Assembly: GCF_010548525.1 (NCBI RefSeq)
Contig: NZ_JAAGMG010000872.1
Location: 1 to 56,792, forward strand
DNA length: 56,792 bases
Source: Streptomyces sp. SID14478
Lineage (GTDB): Bacteria > Actinomycetota > Actinomycetes > Streptomycetales > Streptomycetaceae
Direction: 5' to 3'
Shown here: positions 26,284-35,146 of the stretch, piece after piece
Position numbering within the stretch: the first letter of the stretch is position 1
Layout: every line of letters starts with the position of its first letter
The notes under the pieces: model-generated
The model's database searches: none
Seen by the model: only the letters and a program-made list of their open reading frames with translations
What the model was told of the DNA's origin: nothing
Position numbers and translations under genes: made by a program

Positions 26284-26386
26284 CCCCGTGCCCCGTTCCT
26301 TGCCCCGTCGCCCACTGGTGTTTTCCCGGTCATGGTACAAGTGGGCTGGTCACGGCCCTGGTTATCGGCCGGTTCCGCGGTCGTGG

Positions 26387-27202
26387 TCAGGCGCCGAAGG
26401 CGGCTTGCGACACGTCGTCCCAGCGCTCCCACTCCTCGATGCGGGACGCGTACTCGGTGCGCATCAGGTCGAGGGGGCCCTTGCCGAAGAAGACCCGCAG
26501 GGGCGGCTGTTCGGCGTCGACCACGGCGAGGATCGCGGCGCGGGTGGCCGCCGGTTCGCCCCGGACTCCTGCCGGACGCTGCATGGCGGCGCGGAAGGCG
26601 TCGTAAGCGGGCAGCCGCTCGGCGTGCACGGCGGACGGGCCGGTCCATTCGGTGGCGTAGCCGGCGGGTTCGACCAGGGTGACGTTGATGCCGAAGTCCT
26701 TCACCTCCTTGGCCAGGCTCGCCGTGAACCCCTCCAGTCCGAACTTGGAGGCGTGGTAGAGGCCGAGGCCGGGCAGCGAGAAGACGCCGGCGACGGACGA
26801 GACCTGGATGATGTGCCCGCTGCCCTGGGCGCGCAGGTGTGGCAGCGTCGCCTGGGTGACCCGGAGCGGACCGAGCAGATTGACGTCGAGCTGCGTGCGC
26901 GCCTGTTCCTCGCTGGTCTCCTCGACCATGCCGAACAGGCCGTAACCCGCGTTGTTGACCACGACGTCGAGGCGCCCGAAGTGTGCGACGGCCAGCTGCA
27001 CGGCGGCGTCGACCGCCGGGCGGTCGGTGACGTCCAGCTGGATGGGCAGCAGCCGGTCGCCGTGTTCCTTGCTCAGGTCGTCGAGGACGCCGGTGGTCCG
27101 GCTCGTGGCGGCGACGCGATCCCCGCGTTCCAGCGCGGCCTGCGTCCACTGCCGGCCGAACCCCTTGGACGCGCCGGTGATGAACCATGTTTTCGCAGTC
27201 AT
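26387..27202 (-). CDS. SDR-family oxidoreductase
   Basis: 271 residues. TGASKGFGRQW cofactor motif, NNAGYGLFG, catalytic Ser in VSSVAG and YHASKFG. The GFGR/SKFGLEGF pattern is that of the classical SDRs often annotated as ketoreductases or oxidoreductases of unknown substrate. CAGGAGC before ATG 27202. Divergent from an FAD monooxygenase; two tet-like operators lie between. Confidence 0.92.
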   Translation of the reverse strand: MTAKTWFITGASKGFGRQWTQAALERGDRVAATSRTTGVLDDLSKEHGDRLLPIQLDVTDRPAVDAAVQLAVAHFGRLDVVVNNAGYGLFGMVEETSEEQARTQLDVNLLGPLRVTQATLPHLRAQGSGHIIQVSSVAGVFSLPGLGLYHASKFGLEGFTASLAKEVKDFGINVTLVEPAGYATEWTGPSAVHAERLPAYDAFRAAMQRPAGVRGEPAATRAAILAVVDAEQPPLRVFFGKGPLDLMRTEYASRIEEWERWDDVSQAAFGA

Positions 27203-27388
27203 GTTTTGCTCCTGGGTGAGGGCGAGAGCCGGACAGGGGACGGCAATTGCCTTGTAGGGAAGGGGAGTTGGCTGCCGACAGCGCATCGCGGTGTCGGAAG
27301 GCGCCATGCCGTGCGGAGGTGTGCCTGGAGCGCTGCGTGCGCGCCGTGGTCCTGCCGGAGGGCGGCGTCTCGGCGAGCGAATCACGCC

Positions 27389-27403
27389 TTGGTCACTGAC
27401 CAA
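27389..27403. promoter_or_regulatory. tet-like operator O1, TTGGTC-N3-GACCAA
   Basis: TTGGTCACTGACCAA, a perfect 15-bp 6-3-6 palindrome, the same geometry as the core of classic tetO (TCTATC-N3-GATAGA). Center-to-center 32 bp from O2. Confidence 0.82.
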
Positions 27404-27420
27404 CTTCATCTTCAGTGAAC

Positions 27421-27435
27421 TTGGTCAGCGACCAA
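27421..27435. promoter_or_regulatory. tet-like operator O2, TTGGTC-N3-GACCAA
   Basis: TTGGTCAGCGACCAA, perfect; about 100 bases upstream of the FAD monooxygenase start. A different short palindrome GTTCAATGAAC lies at 27493-27503 closer to that gene. Confidence 0.82.
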
Positions 27436-27532
27436 AAGTCAACCGGCCGATGCGCTTGACGATCAAACTAAGGGCGCCCTAACTTAAACGCTGTTCAATG
27501 AACGCCGTTCAAGTACTTTGGGAGCCTTTGTC

Positions 27533-28777
27533 ATGCCGAAGGAATCGCTGCGCGGAACCTCTGTGCTGATCTCCGGGGCGAGCGTCGCCGGGCCCGCACT
27601 CGCCTACTGGCTGAGTCGCTACGGCGCCCACGTCACCGTCGTCGAGCAGGCCCCCGAACTGCGCACGGGAGGCCAGATCATCGACGTGCGCGGCGTGGGC
27701 CGCGAGGTGGCGCGGCGCATGGGCCTGCTGGAGGAGATGCGTGCGGCCCGCACCCCGACCGACGGCCTCCGCCTCGTGGACGACCGCAACGCGGCCCAGG
27801 CCTTCATCCCGGTCGAGGGGTTCCACGGTGACGGACCCATCGCCGAGATCGAGATCGGCCGCGGGTCACTCTCGAAGGTCATCTACCGAGCGACCGCGGA
27901 CGATGTCGAGTACCTCTTCGGCGACCGCATCGCCGTCCTGGACGACAGCGACGAAGGCGTCCGCGTCCAGTTCGACCACGCTGAACCGCGCACGTTCGAT
28001 GCCGTCATCGGCGCGGACGGACTGCACTCGGCCACGCGGAAGAAGCTGTTCGGTCCCGAGCGGGCGTTCCTGCGCCACCTGGGCTCGTACATCGCATGGT
28101 GGACCGTTCCCAACGACCTCCAACTGCACGACGTCGCCCACCTCTACGGCGAACCGGGCCGCTCCCTCGTGGTGCGTTCGGCCGAGGGCAACACGCGAGC
28201 CCTCGCTGCCTTCACCTTCAACGAGAGCCCCCTGGACTACGACTACCGCGACACGGAACTGACGAAGAACATCGTGCGCTCGCGCATCGCCGACATGGGC
28301 TGGGAGGCTTCCCGCATCGCCCGGCACATCGATGAGACGCCGGACTTCTACTTCGACTCCTTCTCCCAGGTCGTGCTCGGCTCCTGGTCGAAGGGGCGGG
28401 TCGGCCTCGTGGGCGATGCCGCGTACTGTGCCTCGCCGCTCTCCGGGCACGGCGCCACCATCTCCCTGGTCGGCGCCTACGTCCTGGCGGGCGAGCTGGC
28501 CCGGTGCGGCGGTGACGTGGCCGCCGGTCTGGCCTCCTACGAACGGGTGCTCCGGCCGTGGATCACCACCGTGCAGGAACTGGGTCGGAACGAGGGGGCG
28601 AGGATGATGACGCCGGCGACGCCCTTCGGTGTAGCCGCACGGACCCGGCTCGTGCAGCTCTTCGGATATCTGCCGAGCCGGATGAGGCCGCTCCTGGTGC
28701 GTCCGCAGCTCCGTGTGTCCAACGGGTTCCGGCTGCCGGACTACTCCGACGCCCGTCTTCTTCCGGCCCGTCACTGA
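27533..28777 (+). CDS. FAD-dependent monooxygenase (PHBH/TetX superfamily)
   Basis: 414 residues. Rossmann FAD motif ISGASVAGPALAYWLSRYG near the start, DG motif in VIGADGLHSATR (about 160-170) and second FAD motif GRVGLVGDAAYCASPLSGHG (about 285-305). This is a group A flavoprotein hydroxylase; the enzyme that inactivates tetracyclines (TetX) is in the same superfamily, but substrate here is unknown. ATG 27533 has GGGAG upstream. Divergent operators suggest control by a TetR protein; a TetR gene follows 182 bases downstream. Confidence 0.9.
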   Translation: MPKESLRGTSVLISGASVAGPALAYWLSRYGAHVTVVEQAPELRTGGQIIDVRGVGREVARRMGLLEEMRAARTPTDGLRLVDDRNAAQAFIPVEGFHGDGPIAEIEIGRGSLSKVIYRATADDVEYLFGDRIAVLDDSDEGVRVQFDHAEPRTFDAVIGADGLHSATRKKLFGPERAFLRHLGSYIAWWTVPNDLQLHDVAHLYGEPGRSLVVRSAEGNTRALAAFTFNESPLDYDYRDTELTKNIVRSRIADMGWEASRIARHIDETPDFYFDSFSQVVLGSWSKGRVGLVGDAAYCASPLSGHGATISLVGAYVLAGELARCGGDVAAGLASYERVLRPWITTVQELGRNEGARMMTPATPFGVAARTRLVQLFGYLPSRMRPLLVRPQLRVSNGFRLPDYSDARLLPARH

Positions 28778-28959
28778 GGTGCGGCGTGACGCCATGCCAG
28801 GCGTCGGCCCGGATCCGGAGGAGCCCGTTCCCCGCTGCGGTGGGCGGGCCGCCGTGGGTGTCGGCGATTGGCTAACATCACGCGGAGTGCCGTCAGGAAG
28901 GCATCGCCGGAGTTCTCCGGCGGGCCGTCCGGACCGCGAACGGGAGTGGAGCGCGGGAG

Positions 28960-29583
28960 ATGGGTTTGAAACGCTCGGACATCACGCGAGAAGCCTTCTC
29001 GCTCTTGGATGCCGAGGGGCTGAACGGACTCACGATGCGTCGCCTGGCCGCGTCCCTGACGGTCGCTCCGGGAGCCCTGTACTGGCATTTCGCCGACAAG
29101 AACGCTCTGCTCAGCGAGCTGGCCGAACTCCTGATGGCGGACGTCACCGAAGACGCTCCGTCGGCGGCCTGGGACCGGCGCGTCATGGACCTGTCCGAGA
29201 GGATCCGAGCGGCGCTCCTGTCCCGCCGTGACGGCGCCCGGCTCGTGGCCGGTACGCACGTGAGCCGGAGCAACACCCTGCGCGCGGGGAACCTCTATCG
29301 CCGAGCCTTCGTCGACGCGGGCCTGTCACCGAACGAGGCCCTGAGCAAACTCTTCTCCGTCTTCTACTTCGTTCTGGGCTTCACGGTGGAGGAGCAGGCC
29401 TACCACGGCATGTCCACCGAAGGTACGAAGGTTCTTCCGCAGGCCCAGGAGGACCCGGAGCTCGCCGAGATGGCCGCCGCCGTCGGATCGCTGTACGCGG
29501 ACGTGGATTTCGACGCCCGCTTCCGCGATGGACTGCAGACCATCATCGACGGGGTGCGGTGGCAGCTCGCGCATCGCACATAG
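28960..29583 (+). CDS. TetR-family regulator (tetracycline-repressor-like C-terminal domain)
   Basis: 207 residues: KRSDITREAFSLLDAEG, LTMRRLAASLTVAPGALYWHF, then SRRDGARLVAGTHV and YFVLGFTVEEQAYHG. Same TetR/TetR_C_1 arrangement as classic TetR. GGAG lies close before ATG 28960. It is on the same strand as the FAD monooxygenase, and either it or the regulator at 25690 should bind the two 15-bp operators. Confidence 0.88.
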   Translation: MGLKRSDITREAFSLLDAEGLNGLTMRRLAASLTVAPGALYWHFADKNALLSELAELLMADVTEDAPSAAWDRRVMDLSERIRAALLSRRDGARLVAGTHVSRSNTLRAGNLYRRAFVDAGLSPNEALSKLFSVFYFVLGFTVEEQAYHGMSTEGTKVLPQAQEDPELAEMAAAVGSLYADVDFDARFRDGLQTIIDGVRWQLAHRT

Positions 29584-29701
29584 ACGTTCTGCGGTGCGCT
29601 CGCCACGGCGTGGGCCGGCCCGAGCAGTGTGCCGTGGGCCCGCCCGGCATCGAGGACCCGGCGAGCTGACGGCACGGACGCTCCACGTGCCGTTGGCGTC
29701 G

Positions 29702-30490
29702 TCAGAACGAGCGGTGGATGACCTCGCGAACACCGTCGGGCGTCGTGCCCGGGCCGAGCTCGACCAGCCACCACGTCGCACCCGCCGTCTCGTACGGCGC
29801 CGGGTCGATGTCGCGCGGGAGGACCGCCGCGATGTCCCCCGCCTCGTCACCGCGCAACTCCCGCAACGACGCGGCGATCCGGGCGAGTTGATCGGGATGC
29901 TGCAGATTGACCGGAACGAAGCCGTCGTGCCGCGCCGCCCGCCGCAGCGGCGCCGCCTTGCCCGGGAAACCCGCCACCCAGACCGGCACACCGGGACGCT
30001 GGACGGGACGCGGCAGGAACCGGACGCCGTCGACCACGACATGTGTCCCGATCAGATGCACCGGCTCGCCGCTCCACGCCTGCCTGAGCACGTCGAGCGA
30101 CTCGTCGAGCATGTGCGCGCGCTCCTTCGCATCGAGCTGCTCGCCCGTGCGCGACCATTCCTCACCGAACCGGTCGTCTCCCAGACCGACGCCGAGCGTG
30201 AGGCGCCCGTCCGACAACCGGTCGAGCGTGGCCGTCTCACGAGCCACCTTCACCGGACGCCTGCGGGCCAGCGGCGTCACCATCGGCCCGAGCCGGATCC
30301 GGCTCGTGGCGGCCGTCGCGGCCAAGGACACCCACGGGTCGGCCAACTCCCGGACCGGTGGCCGCCACGACACGTGATCCCAGAGGAAGAAGCCGTCCCA
30401 CCCCGCGTCCTCCGCCTCGACCGCCAGGTCCGCGACGAGCCGTGGATCCGCGAGCTCGTCGAAGGGGGCCAAGAAGAGTGCCGACCTCAT
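29702..30490 (-). CDS. LLM-class (luciferase-like, F420-dependent type) oxidoreductase
   Basis: 262 residues. MRSALFLAPFDELADP, LAVEAEDAGWDGFFLWDHV, LGPMVTPLARRRPVKVARE, LDRLSDGRLTLGVGLG and VDGVRFLPRPVQRPGVPVWVAG are diagnostic of the luciferase-like barrel; actinobacterial members mostly use coenzyme F420. Substrate unknown. ATG 30490 has GGGGG upstream. No operon partner. Confidence 0.9.
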   Translation of the reverse strand: MRSALFLAPFDELADPRLVADLAVEAEDAGWDGFFLWDHVSWRPPVRELADPWVSLAATAATSRIRLGPMVTPLARRRPVKVARETATLDRLSDGRLTLGVGLGDDRFGEEWSRTGEQLDAKERAHMLDESLDVLRQAWSGEPVHLIGTHVVVDGVRFLPRPVQRPGVPVWVAGFPGKAAPLRRAARHDGFVPVNLQHPDQLARIAASLRELRGDEAGDIAAVLPRDIDPAPYETAGATWWLVELGPGTTPDGVREVIHRSF

Positions 30491-30790
30491 CGCAACCCCC
30501 AGGGTCCAGGACGTACACGTCGCAAGTGACAGTGCCACAGCGCGTCCCGCGGCACACCGGCTGACAAGCAACTGCCGCGACGGGCGCCGTCCGAGGACTG
30601 CCGTACACGAGAGAGCAGTGAGGCAGCCGCGGTCCGTGCGCGGTCGTGGCAGGCCGTCGGACGGATGCCGCCGACGCCGATGTGCGCAGAATTTCTGCGT
30701 ACTGTTCCGCATGGTCCACCGCCCGCCCCACGACTTGACTGTGCGGCATCGGACAGGCGCCGGGCCTGTCCCTCTCCGGCAGGAGTGATC
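30491..30790. other. Divergent intergenic region, 300 bases
   Basis: Lies between the LLM gene and the alpha/beta-hydrolase gene. No gene or clear palindrome seen; promoters for both must be here. Confidence 0.4.
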
Positions 30791-31489
30791 ATGGCGACGA
30801 TCCGGAACATCGTGCTGGTGCACGGCGGGTTCGTGGACGGCTCGGGTTGGCAGGGCCTCCACAAGGAACTGACCGAGAACGGCTACCGGGTGCACATCGT
30901 GCAGAACCCGACCCTGTCACTGGCCGGCGACGTCGCCGCCACCCACCAGATCCTCGACGGGCTCGACGGACCGGCCGTCCTGGTCGGGCACTCCTACGGC
31001 GGTGCCGTCATCACCGAGGCCGGCAACCACCCGAACGTCGCCGCCCTCGTCTACGTCGCCGCGTTCGCCCCGGACAAGGGCGAGTCGGTCAACACCCTGA
31101 TCGCGGACCCGCCGCCCGGCGCGCCGGTGCCGCCGATCCTGCCCCCGCAGAACGGATTCCTGTTCCTGGACCGCGACAAGTTCGCGGACTCCTTCGCCGC
31201 CGATCTGCCCGCAGCCCAGGCCGCGTTCATGGCCGACTCCCAGGTGCCCTGGGGCGTCGACGCACTCGGCGGGGCGGTCTCCGAGCCCGCGTGGCGGACC
31301 AAGCCCGCCTGGTACCTGGTAGCCACCGACGACCGCATGATCCCGCCGCCCGCCCAGCGCGCCATGGCCGAGCGCACCGGAGCCATCGTCTCCGAAACCC
31401 CCGGAAGCCACTCCGTCTACGTCTCCCGACCCGCCACGGTGGCCGGCGTCATCACCCAGGCCACCGAGGGCCCCACCGGCGACGCGTAA
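30791..31489 (+). CDS. Alpha/beta hydrolase
   Basis: 232 residues. Oxyanion HGG at 11-13, nucleophile elbow VGHSYGG with Ser68, acid Asp in VATDDRMIPP and His in GSHSVYVSRP. This is the small esterase/EstC-like type with a proline-rich lid (PPPGAPVPPILPPQNG). GCAGGAG lies 5-6 bases before ATG 30791. A strong hairpin follows the stop. Confidence 0.92.
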   Translation: MATIRNIVLVHGGFVDGSGWQGLHKELTENGYRVHIVQNPTLSLAGDVAATHQILDGLDGPAVLVGHSYGGAVITEAGNHPNVAALVYVAAFAPDKGESVNTLIADPPPGAPVPPILPPQNGFLFLDRDKFADSFAADLPAAQAAFMADSQVPWGVDALGGAVSEPAWRTKPAWYLVATDDRMIPPPAQRAMAERTGAIVSETPGSHSVYVSRPATVAGVITQATEGPTGDA

Positions 31490-31521
31490 CGGCTCCTCGC
31501 CGCCGCCTCTCCACTCGCACC

Positions 31522-31555
31522 GGTCCGCCCGGGCGCGTCCATGCCCGGGCGGACC
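31522..31555 (+). terminator. Terminator after alpha/beta hydrolase
   Basis: 13-bp perfect stem (31522-31534 with 31543-31555), loop of 8, between convergent genes, so it can serve both. Confidence 0.82.
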
Positions 31556-31580
31556 TCCCTGCGAAGGGGGAGCGGTGCGT

Positions 31581-32666
31581 CTACCGCCGGCGCCCGTCGC
31601 CTGCTAGGGCATGGCCGTCCTCATTCTCACCCTCGGGCTCCCGTTCGTCCTGTGCGTGCTCCGAACCGCCCTGCTCCTCGTCGTGCGCGGCGTTGCGCTC
31701 TTCCGCGTCCGCGTCGGCCTCGTCGTCGAACTCGGCCTCGTACTCGTCCTGTTGACTCTTGGACTCTTCGGCATCGAGGTCCTCGTCGCCGTCGCCGCCC
31801 TCTGCTGCCTCCAACTCCTCGCGCTCCTGCTCCTCCTGTTCCAGCGCGTCCTCATGACTGACCACCACCTCGCCGTCGCGGATCTCGCCGCGCCAACCGT
31901 CCTCCGCCTCGCCCTTGATCGTGATGTGGCGGGCGTAGTGCTTGAGGTCCAGCCGGGTACGACGCCCCTGCGCGCGCCAGATGTTGCCGGTCTTCTCGAA
32001 CAGCCCCTTCGGGTAGTACTCGATGACCAGCACGATGCGCGTGAGGTTCTCGCCCAGCTCGTGGAAGGTGACGACGCCCTTGGTGGATCCCTTGGCACCC
32101 TCCGACGTCCAAGTGATGCGCTGGTCGGGGACCTGCTCGGTGGTGTGGGCCTTCCAACTCCGGTTGGACCAGAACACCTTCAGCTTCCAGTCGGAGGTGG
32201 TGTCGTCGGCGACGGTGGCGCCCTTGACGCCCGTGGCGAACTGGGAGAACTCCTGGTACTGCGTCCACTGGTCGTATGCCTGCCGCAGCGGCACGCCCAC
32301 GTCGACGTACTCCAGGATGACGGTGGGCTTCTGGCCGGCGCCGCCCTTCTTGCGTTTGCCGCCGAGGCCCTTGAACATGCCTGTCACCTTGTCCTTGATT
32401 CCGCCGGCTCCGACCTCCATCGCGGTACGCAGAGGACCCTTGCCCTCGGCGAGCTTCTTGCCGCCGGACAGGGCCATCTTCATCAGGCCGGGCCCCTGGC
32501 CCTCAGCCATGTCGGTGAGCTTTCCGGTGGCTCCGTCGAGCTTCTGGCCCGCACCGGACACGAGACGCATGACCTGCGCCATCAGATAGGCCTGGGCCTC
32601 TGCCTTCAGGCGGTCGACGGCCGGACCGGTGGCGATCGCCCCCAGCGGGTTCTTGGCATCAGCCAT
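31581..32666 (-). CDS. SRPBCC protein of gas-vesicle-cluster type with long acidic tail
   Basis: 361 residues. N-terminal helical part (VDRLKAEAQAYLMAQVM, KLDGATGKLTDMAEG, GIKDKVTGMFKGLGG, basic GGKRKKGG), then an SRPBCC/cyclase domain (VDVGVPLRQAYDQWTQYQEF, KVFWSNRSWKAHTTEQVPDQ, GNIWRAQGRRTRLDLKH), then about 100 residues extremely rich in Glu/Asp. This layout matches SRPBCC proteins encoded in streptomycete gas vesicle clusters. Start ATG 32666 has GGGAGG 8 bases upstream and overlaps the upstream gene by 8 bases. No gvpA, F, G, J, L or K is in the window. Confidence 0.8.
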   Translation of the reverse strand: MADAKNPLGAIATGPAVDRLKAEAQAYLMAQVMRLVSGAGQKLDGATGKLTDMAEGQGPGLMKMALSGGKKLAEGKGPLRTAMEVGAGGIKDKVTGMFKGLGGKRKKGGAGQKPTVILEYVDVGVPLRQAYDQWTQYQEFSQFATGVKGATVADDTTSDWKLKVFWSNRSWKAHTTEQVPDQRITWTSEGAKGSTKGVVTFHELGENLTRIVLVIEYYPKGLFEKTGNIWRAQGRRTRLDLKHYARHITIKGEAEDGWRGEIRDGEVVVSHEDALEQEEQEREELEAAEGGDGDEDLDAEESKSQQDEYEAEFDDEADADAEERNAAHDEEQGGSEHAQDEREPEGENEDGHALAGDGRRR

Positions 32667-33315
32667 TGTGCCGACCTCCCTGCGTGCGGGACGACACGGT
32701 CCGGCGAGCGCTGCCGCGTGGTGTGGAGGGCGTCTCCTCGCCGCGACGGGGCCGGGACTTCGCGGCGGGACGCTGTTGCTTGCCGTTGCGGTGCTCGTCG
32801 GGCGCGCCGTCCTCCTCCTTCGAGGACTCCTGCGTCTTCGGTGTCTTCTCGGAGGCCTTGTCAGGCCCGGCCGTCTCGGTCGTCTCGTCCGTCTCGTCCG
32901 TCTCGGCCGACTCGTCCGCGGTCTGCTTGCCCCGCCTCCCGGTGACGCGCGTCGCCGCATCCTTCACCGGGGCGGTCGCCTCGGGGGCGACGTCCCCGAC
33001 CTCGGAGAGCCGGTCCTGCACGCCGAGAGTGCGGTCGTGCAGCCGTTCCGCCACACTCTCCAAGCGGCGGGTGACCAGAGAGGCCGTCGCTGCCTTACCG
33101 ACGCCGCGGACGTTCTCGCGGAGTTGCTCTCCCAGCGCCTTGAACTGGGGATTGCTCTCCAACTGCTTGGACACTAGCTCGGTGAGGGCCTGGGGGTCGA
33201 GCTTCATTCGCTTGCCCGCCACCAACGTTCCGACGGCGAAGGCGAATTTGGCCTTCTTCATCCGGCCAAGGACGTAGCCTCCGCCCAGGGCGAGGCCCAT
33301 TATCACTCGGTTCAT
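32659..33315 (-). CDS. Gas-vesicle-cluster accessory-like protein with basic/low-complexity tail
   Basis: 218 residues. MNRVIMGLALGGGYVLGR (hydrophobic start), KFAFAVGTLVAGKRMKLDP, LVSKQLESNPQFKALGEQLR, GVGKAATASLVTRRLESV, then a disordered tail alternating acidic (DETDETTETAG) and basic/Ser-rich (RRGEETPSTPRGSARR) parts. It resembles the protein that partners the SRPBCC protein in streptomycete gas vesicle clusters. The 8-base overlap with the next gene indicates they act together. Function unknown. Confidence 0.72.
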   Translation of the reverse strand: MNRVIMGLALGGGYVLGRMKKAKFAFAVGTLVAGKRMKLDPQALTELVSKQLESNPQFKALGEQLRENVRGVGKAATASLVTRRLESVAERLHDRTLGVQDRLSEVGDVAPEATAPVKDAATRVTGRRGKQTADESAETDETDETTETAGPDKASEKTPKTQESSKEEDGAPDEHRNGKQQRPAAKSRPRRGEETPSTPRGSARRTVSSRTQGGRHNG

Positions 33316-33814
33316 TTACCTTGATCCGTTCTGGGATGAGGTGAAGAGCTGTCCGGGGGACAGCCGGGAGACCGGGTGGCGGGGCTGGGCCGCCCTGGTG
33401 GCCCTGTACATGAGGGCGCCGGGTCCGTCATGGCGCGGGCCCGACCGCTCGCGCGGCGCGGGCCTGCACGAACTGCAGGCGACGACCCTGATGTCGACGA
33501 GGCCGACGTTGAGGACCACGGTGCCGACGCGCGAGTCGCGAGCGACCGCGTCGACTTCGGGACCGCGGGATCGACGTGTCGGCCTGCCGCTGGGGTCCGG
33601 GCGGATGCCGACGACCGTTCGTTCGAGGGAGCCGGGTGTCCGCGCTGCCCCTGGGTAAACCACTCCCGGTCGAAGGCTCGTACCAGGGGCGTGAGTGACC
33701 CTTCTTGATCTGCTGCGGTCCTCGACCGGTTCGGCCCTCGACCGGCGGACAGTTGACAGAGTGCGGCGGCCAGCACGGTGTTGGCCCGCTCGGAACCGTC
33801 GGGAGGCAACAGGC
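33316..33814. other. Gene-free interval, 499 bases
   Basis: Several frames are open because of G+C, but none has a ribosome site or recognisable protein. Contains the divergent promoters for the SRPBCC pair and the cytidylyltransferase. Confidence 0.4.
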
Positions 33815-34237
33815 GTGGCTGAGCGCGGGAACGTATACGTCGACATGGTCGGGGACCTGTTCCACCCGGGGCACGTCGCCCTGCTCAGGGCCGCGCGGGA
33901 CTTCGGGGAGCGGCTGATCGTCGGAGTGCTCTCGGACGAGGTCGTGGCCACGTACAAGCGCAGGCCCATCATGACGCTGGCGGAGCGGGTCGCTGTGATC
34001 GAGGCGTGCCGGTACGTCGACACGGTGCTCCCGAACGCGCCCTACCGTGTCACGAACGGGTTCCTGGACCTGCACGGCATCGACGTGGTCGTGCACGGGG
34101 ACGACCTCTCGGCGGAGGCACTCGAAGAGGCCTTCGGCCCGGTCGCCGATGCGGGAAGGTTGCGCCTCGTGCGGTACACGGCCGGTGTCTCCACGACCGA
34201 TCTCATCCGACGGTGCCGTGCGGCGGGCCCTTCATGA
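33815..34237 (+). CDS. Cytidylyltransferase-family nucleotidyltransferase
   Basis: 140 residues from GTG 33815 (GGGAGG 8 bases upstream). VYVDMVGDLFHPGHVALL holds the HxGH motif (17-20), GVLSDEVVATYKRRPIM follows, and the C-terminal TAGVSTTDLIRRC is the ISTTKII-like motif. It resembles the choline/ethanolamine/glycerol-phosphate cytidylyltransferase group, which makes CDP-activated alcohols for lipids or wall polymers. Single-domain and isolated, so the substrate is open. Confidence 0.88.
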   Translation: MAERGNVYVDMVGDLFHPGHVALLRAARDFGERLIVGVLSDEVVATYKRRPIMTLAERVAVIEACRYVDTVLPNAPYRVTNGFLDLHGIDVVVHGDDLSAEALEEAFGPVADAGRLRLVRYTAGVSTTDLIRRCRAAGPS

Positions 34238-34490
34238 GGGCGGCTCTCCTGGCTACAGCCTGAACCAGGAGAGCCTCGACGAGGCAGACCCCCGGGGGGA
34301 TTCACTGCTGACCACGCCGTGCCGCCGGAGTAACCCCCTGAGCGAATACCACACGTCATGCCAGCGGAATTCGTCATCCGGCCGCACGGCGCCGGCGTTC
34401 TCGCGGATGACGCATGCGAGTACTAGCATTGGTGCGCGGGCCCCAGCCCTGGCCGTTGACCATGTCAGTCGGCCACAGGCGGTATAGATC

Positions 34491-35054
34491 ATGAAACCGA
34501 TTCTGCACGGGGCCCACAGCTCGGCTCGCAGGTCTCACCACGGCGTTGACGAACACACCTTGCCCGATCAGAGCCGGGACAGCGCATCAGCCGATGCCCT
34601 CGGTGCACTGTATGACCGGCACGCGGCAGAGCTGTACACCCTCGCGTGTCTGCTGTGCGAGGACAACAACGCTGCTCAGGAGACGTTCGTCGAGGCCATG
34701 TCGCGCGGGGCGCTCGTGGGAGACGGCGATGCCGGTCCGCGCGAACAGCGGCGGCGACTCGTCGTGGAGCTCTGGGACGCGATCCGCGCGCGAGCCGTGC
34801 GAAGGCGGCGGCCGCGCCATGGCTTCGCCGATGCCGCGCCCCGTGCCCGCGGGAGGGGCGACGGAGACGGGCAAGGGAAGACGTTGTGTCCAGCTCCGGC
34901 GTGCGGCACCAAGAAGGCGCTTTTGGGCGTCACACTCCTGGGCGGCCACACCTACCAGCAAGCCGCTGAACTCTTCGGGCTGGAGGCCGGTGTTGCGGCC
35001 CGCCACTTGCGCGAGGAACTCCGGGCGCAGCACAGGGAACGAATCGATCACTGA
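34491..35054 (+). CDS. Divergent ECF-type sigma factor-like protein
   Basis: 187 residues. Residues about 37-75 (ALGALYDRHAAELYTLACLL, NAAQETFVEAMSR) resemble sigma region 2, with a shortened helix where DAEDLVQEVF is usual. Residues about 150-180 (TYQQAAELFGLEAGVAARHL) resemble region 4. The linker is long and Arg-rich. GGCGG precedes ATG 34491. It could be a true ECF sigma with relaxed sequence or a sigma-like regulator; the region 2.4 promoter-recognition helix is poorly conserved. Confidence 0.62.
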   Translation: MKPILHGAHSSARRSHHGVDEHTLPDQSRDSASADALGALYDRHAAELYTLACLLCEDNNAAQETFVEAMSRGALVGDGDAGPREQRRRLVVELWDAIRARAVRRRRPRHGFADAAPRARGRGDGDGQGKTLCPAPACGTKKALLGVTLLGGHTYQQAAELFGLEAGVAARHLREELRAQHRERIDH

Positions 35055-35146
35055 TTCCGGACCGGCGCGAACGGTGCGACGCCCCGGCGACGAACGGACG
35101 GCACACCGCCCGGTCGTCCGAAACGCGGGCGGCTGGGCGCGGGTGC

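Noticed and set aside
27533..28777. Calling the FAD monooxygenase a true TetX
   Set aside because: Superfamily and regulator layout fit, but substrate residues cannot be judged by eye; kept as a hypothesis only.
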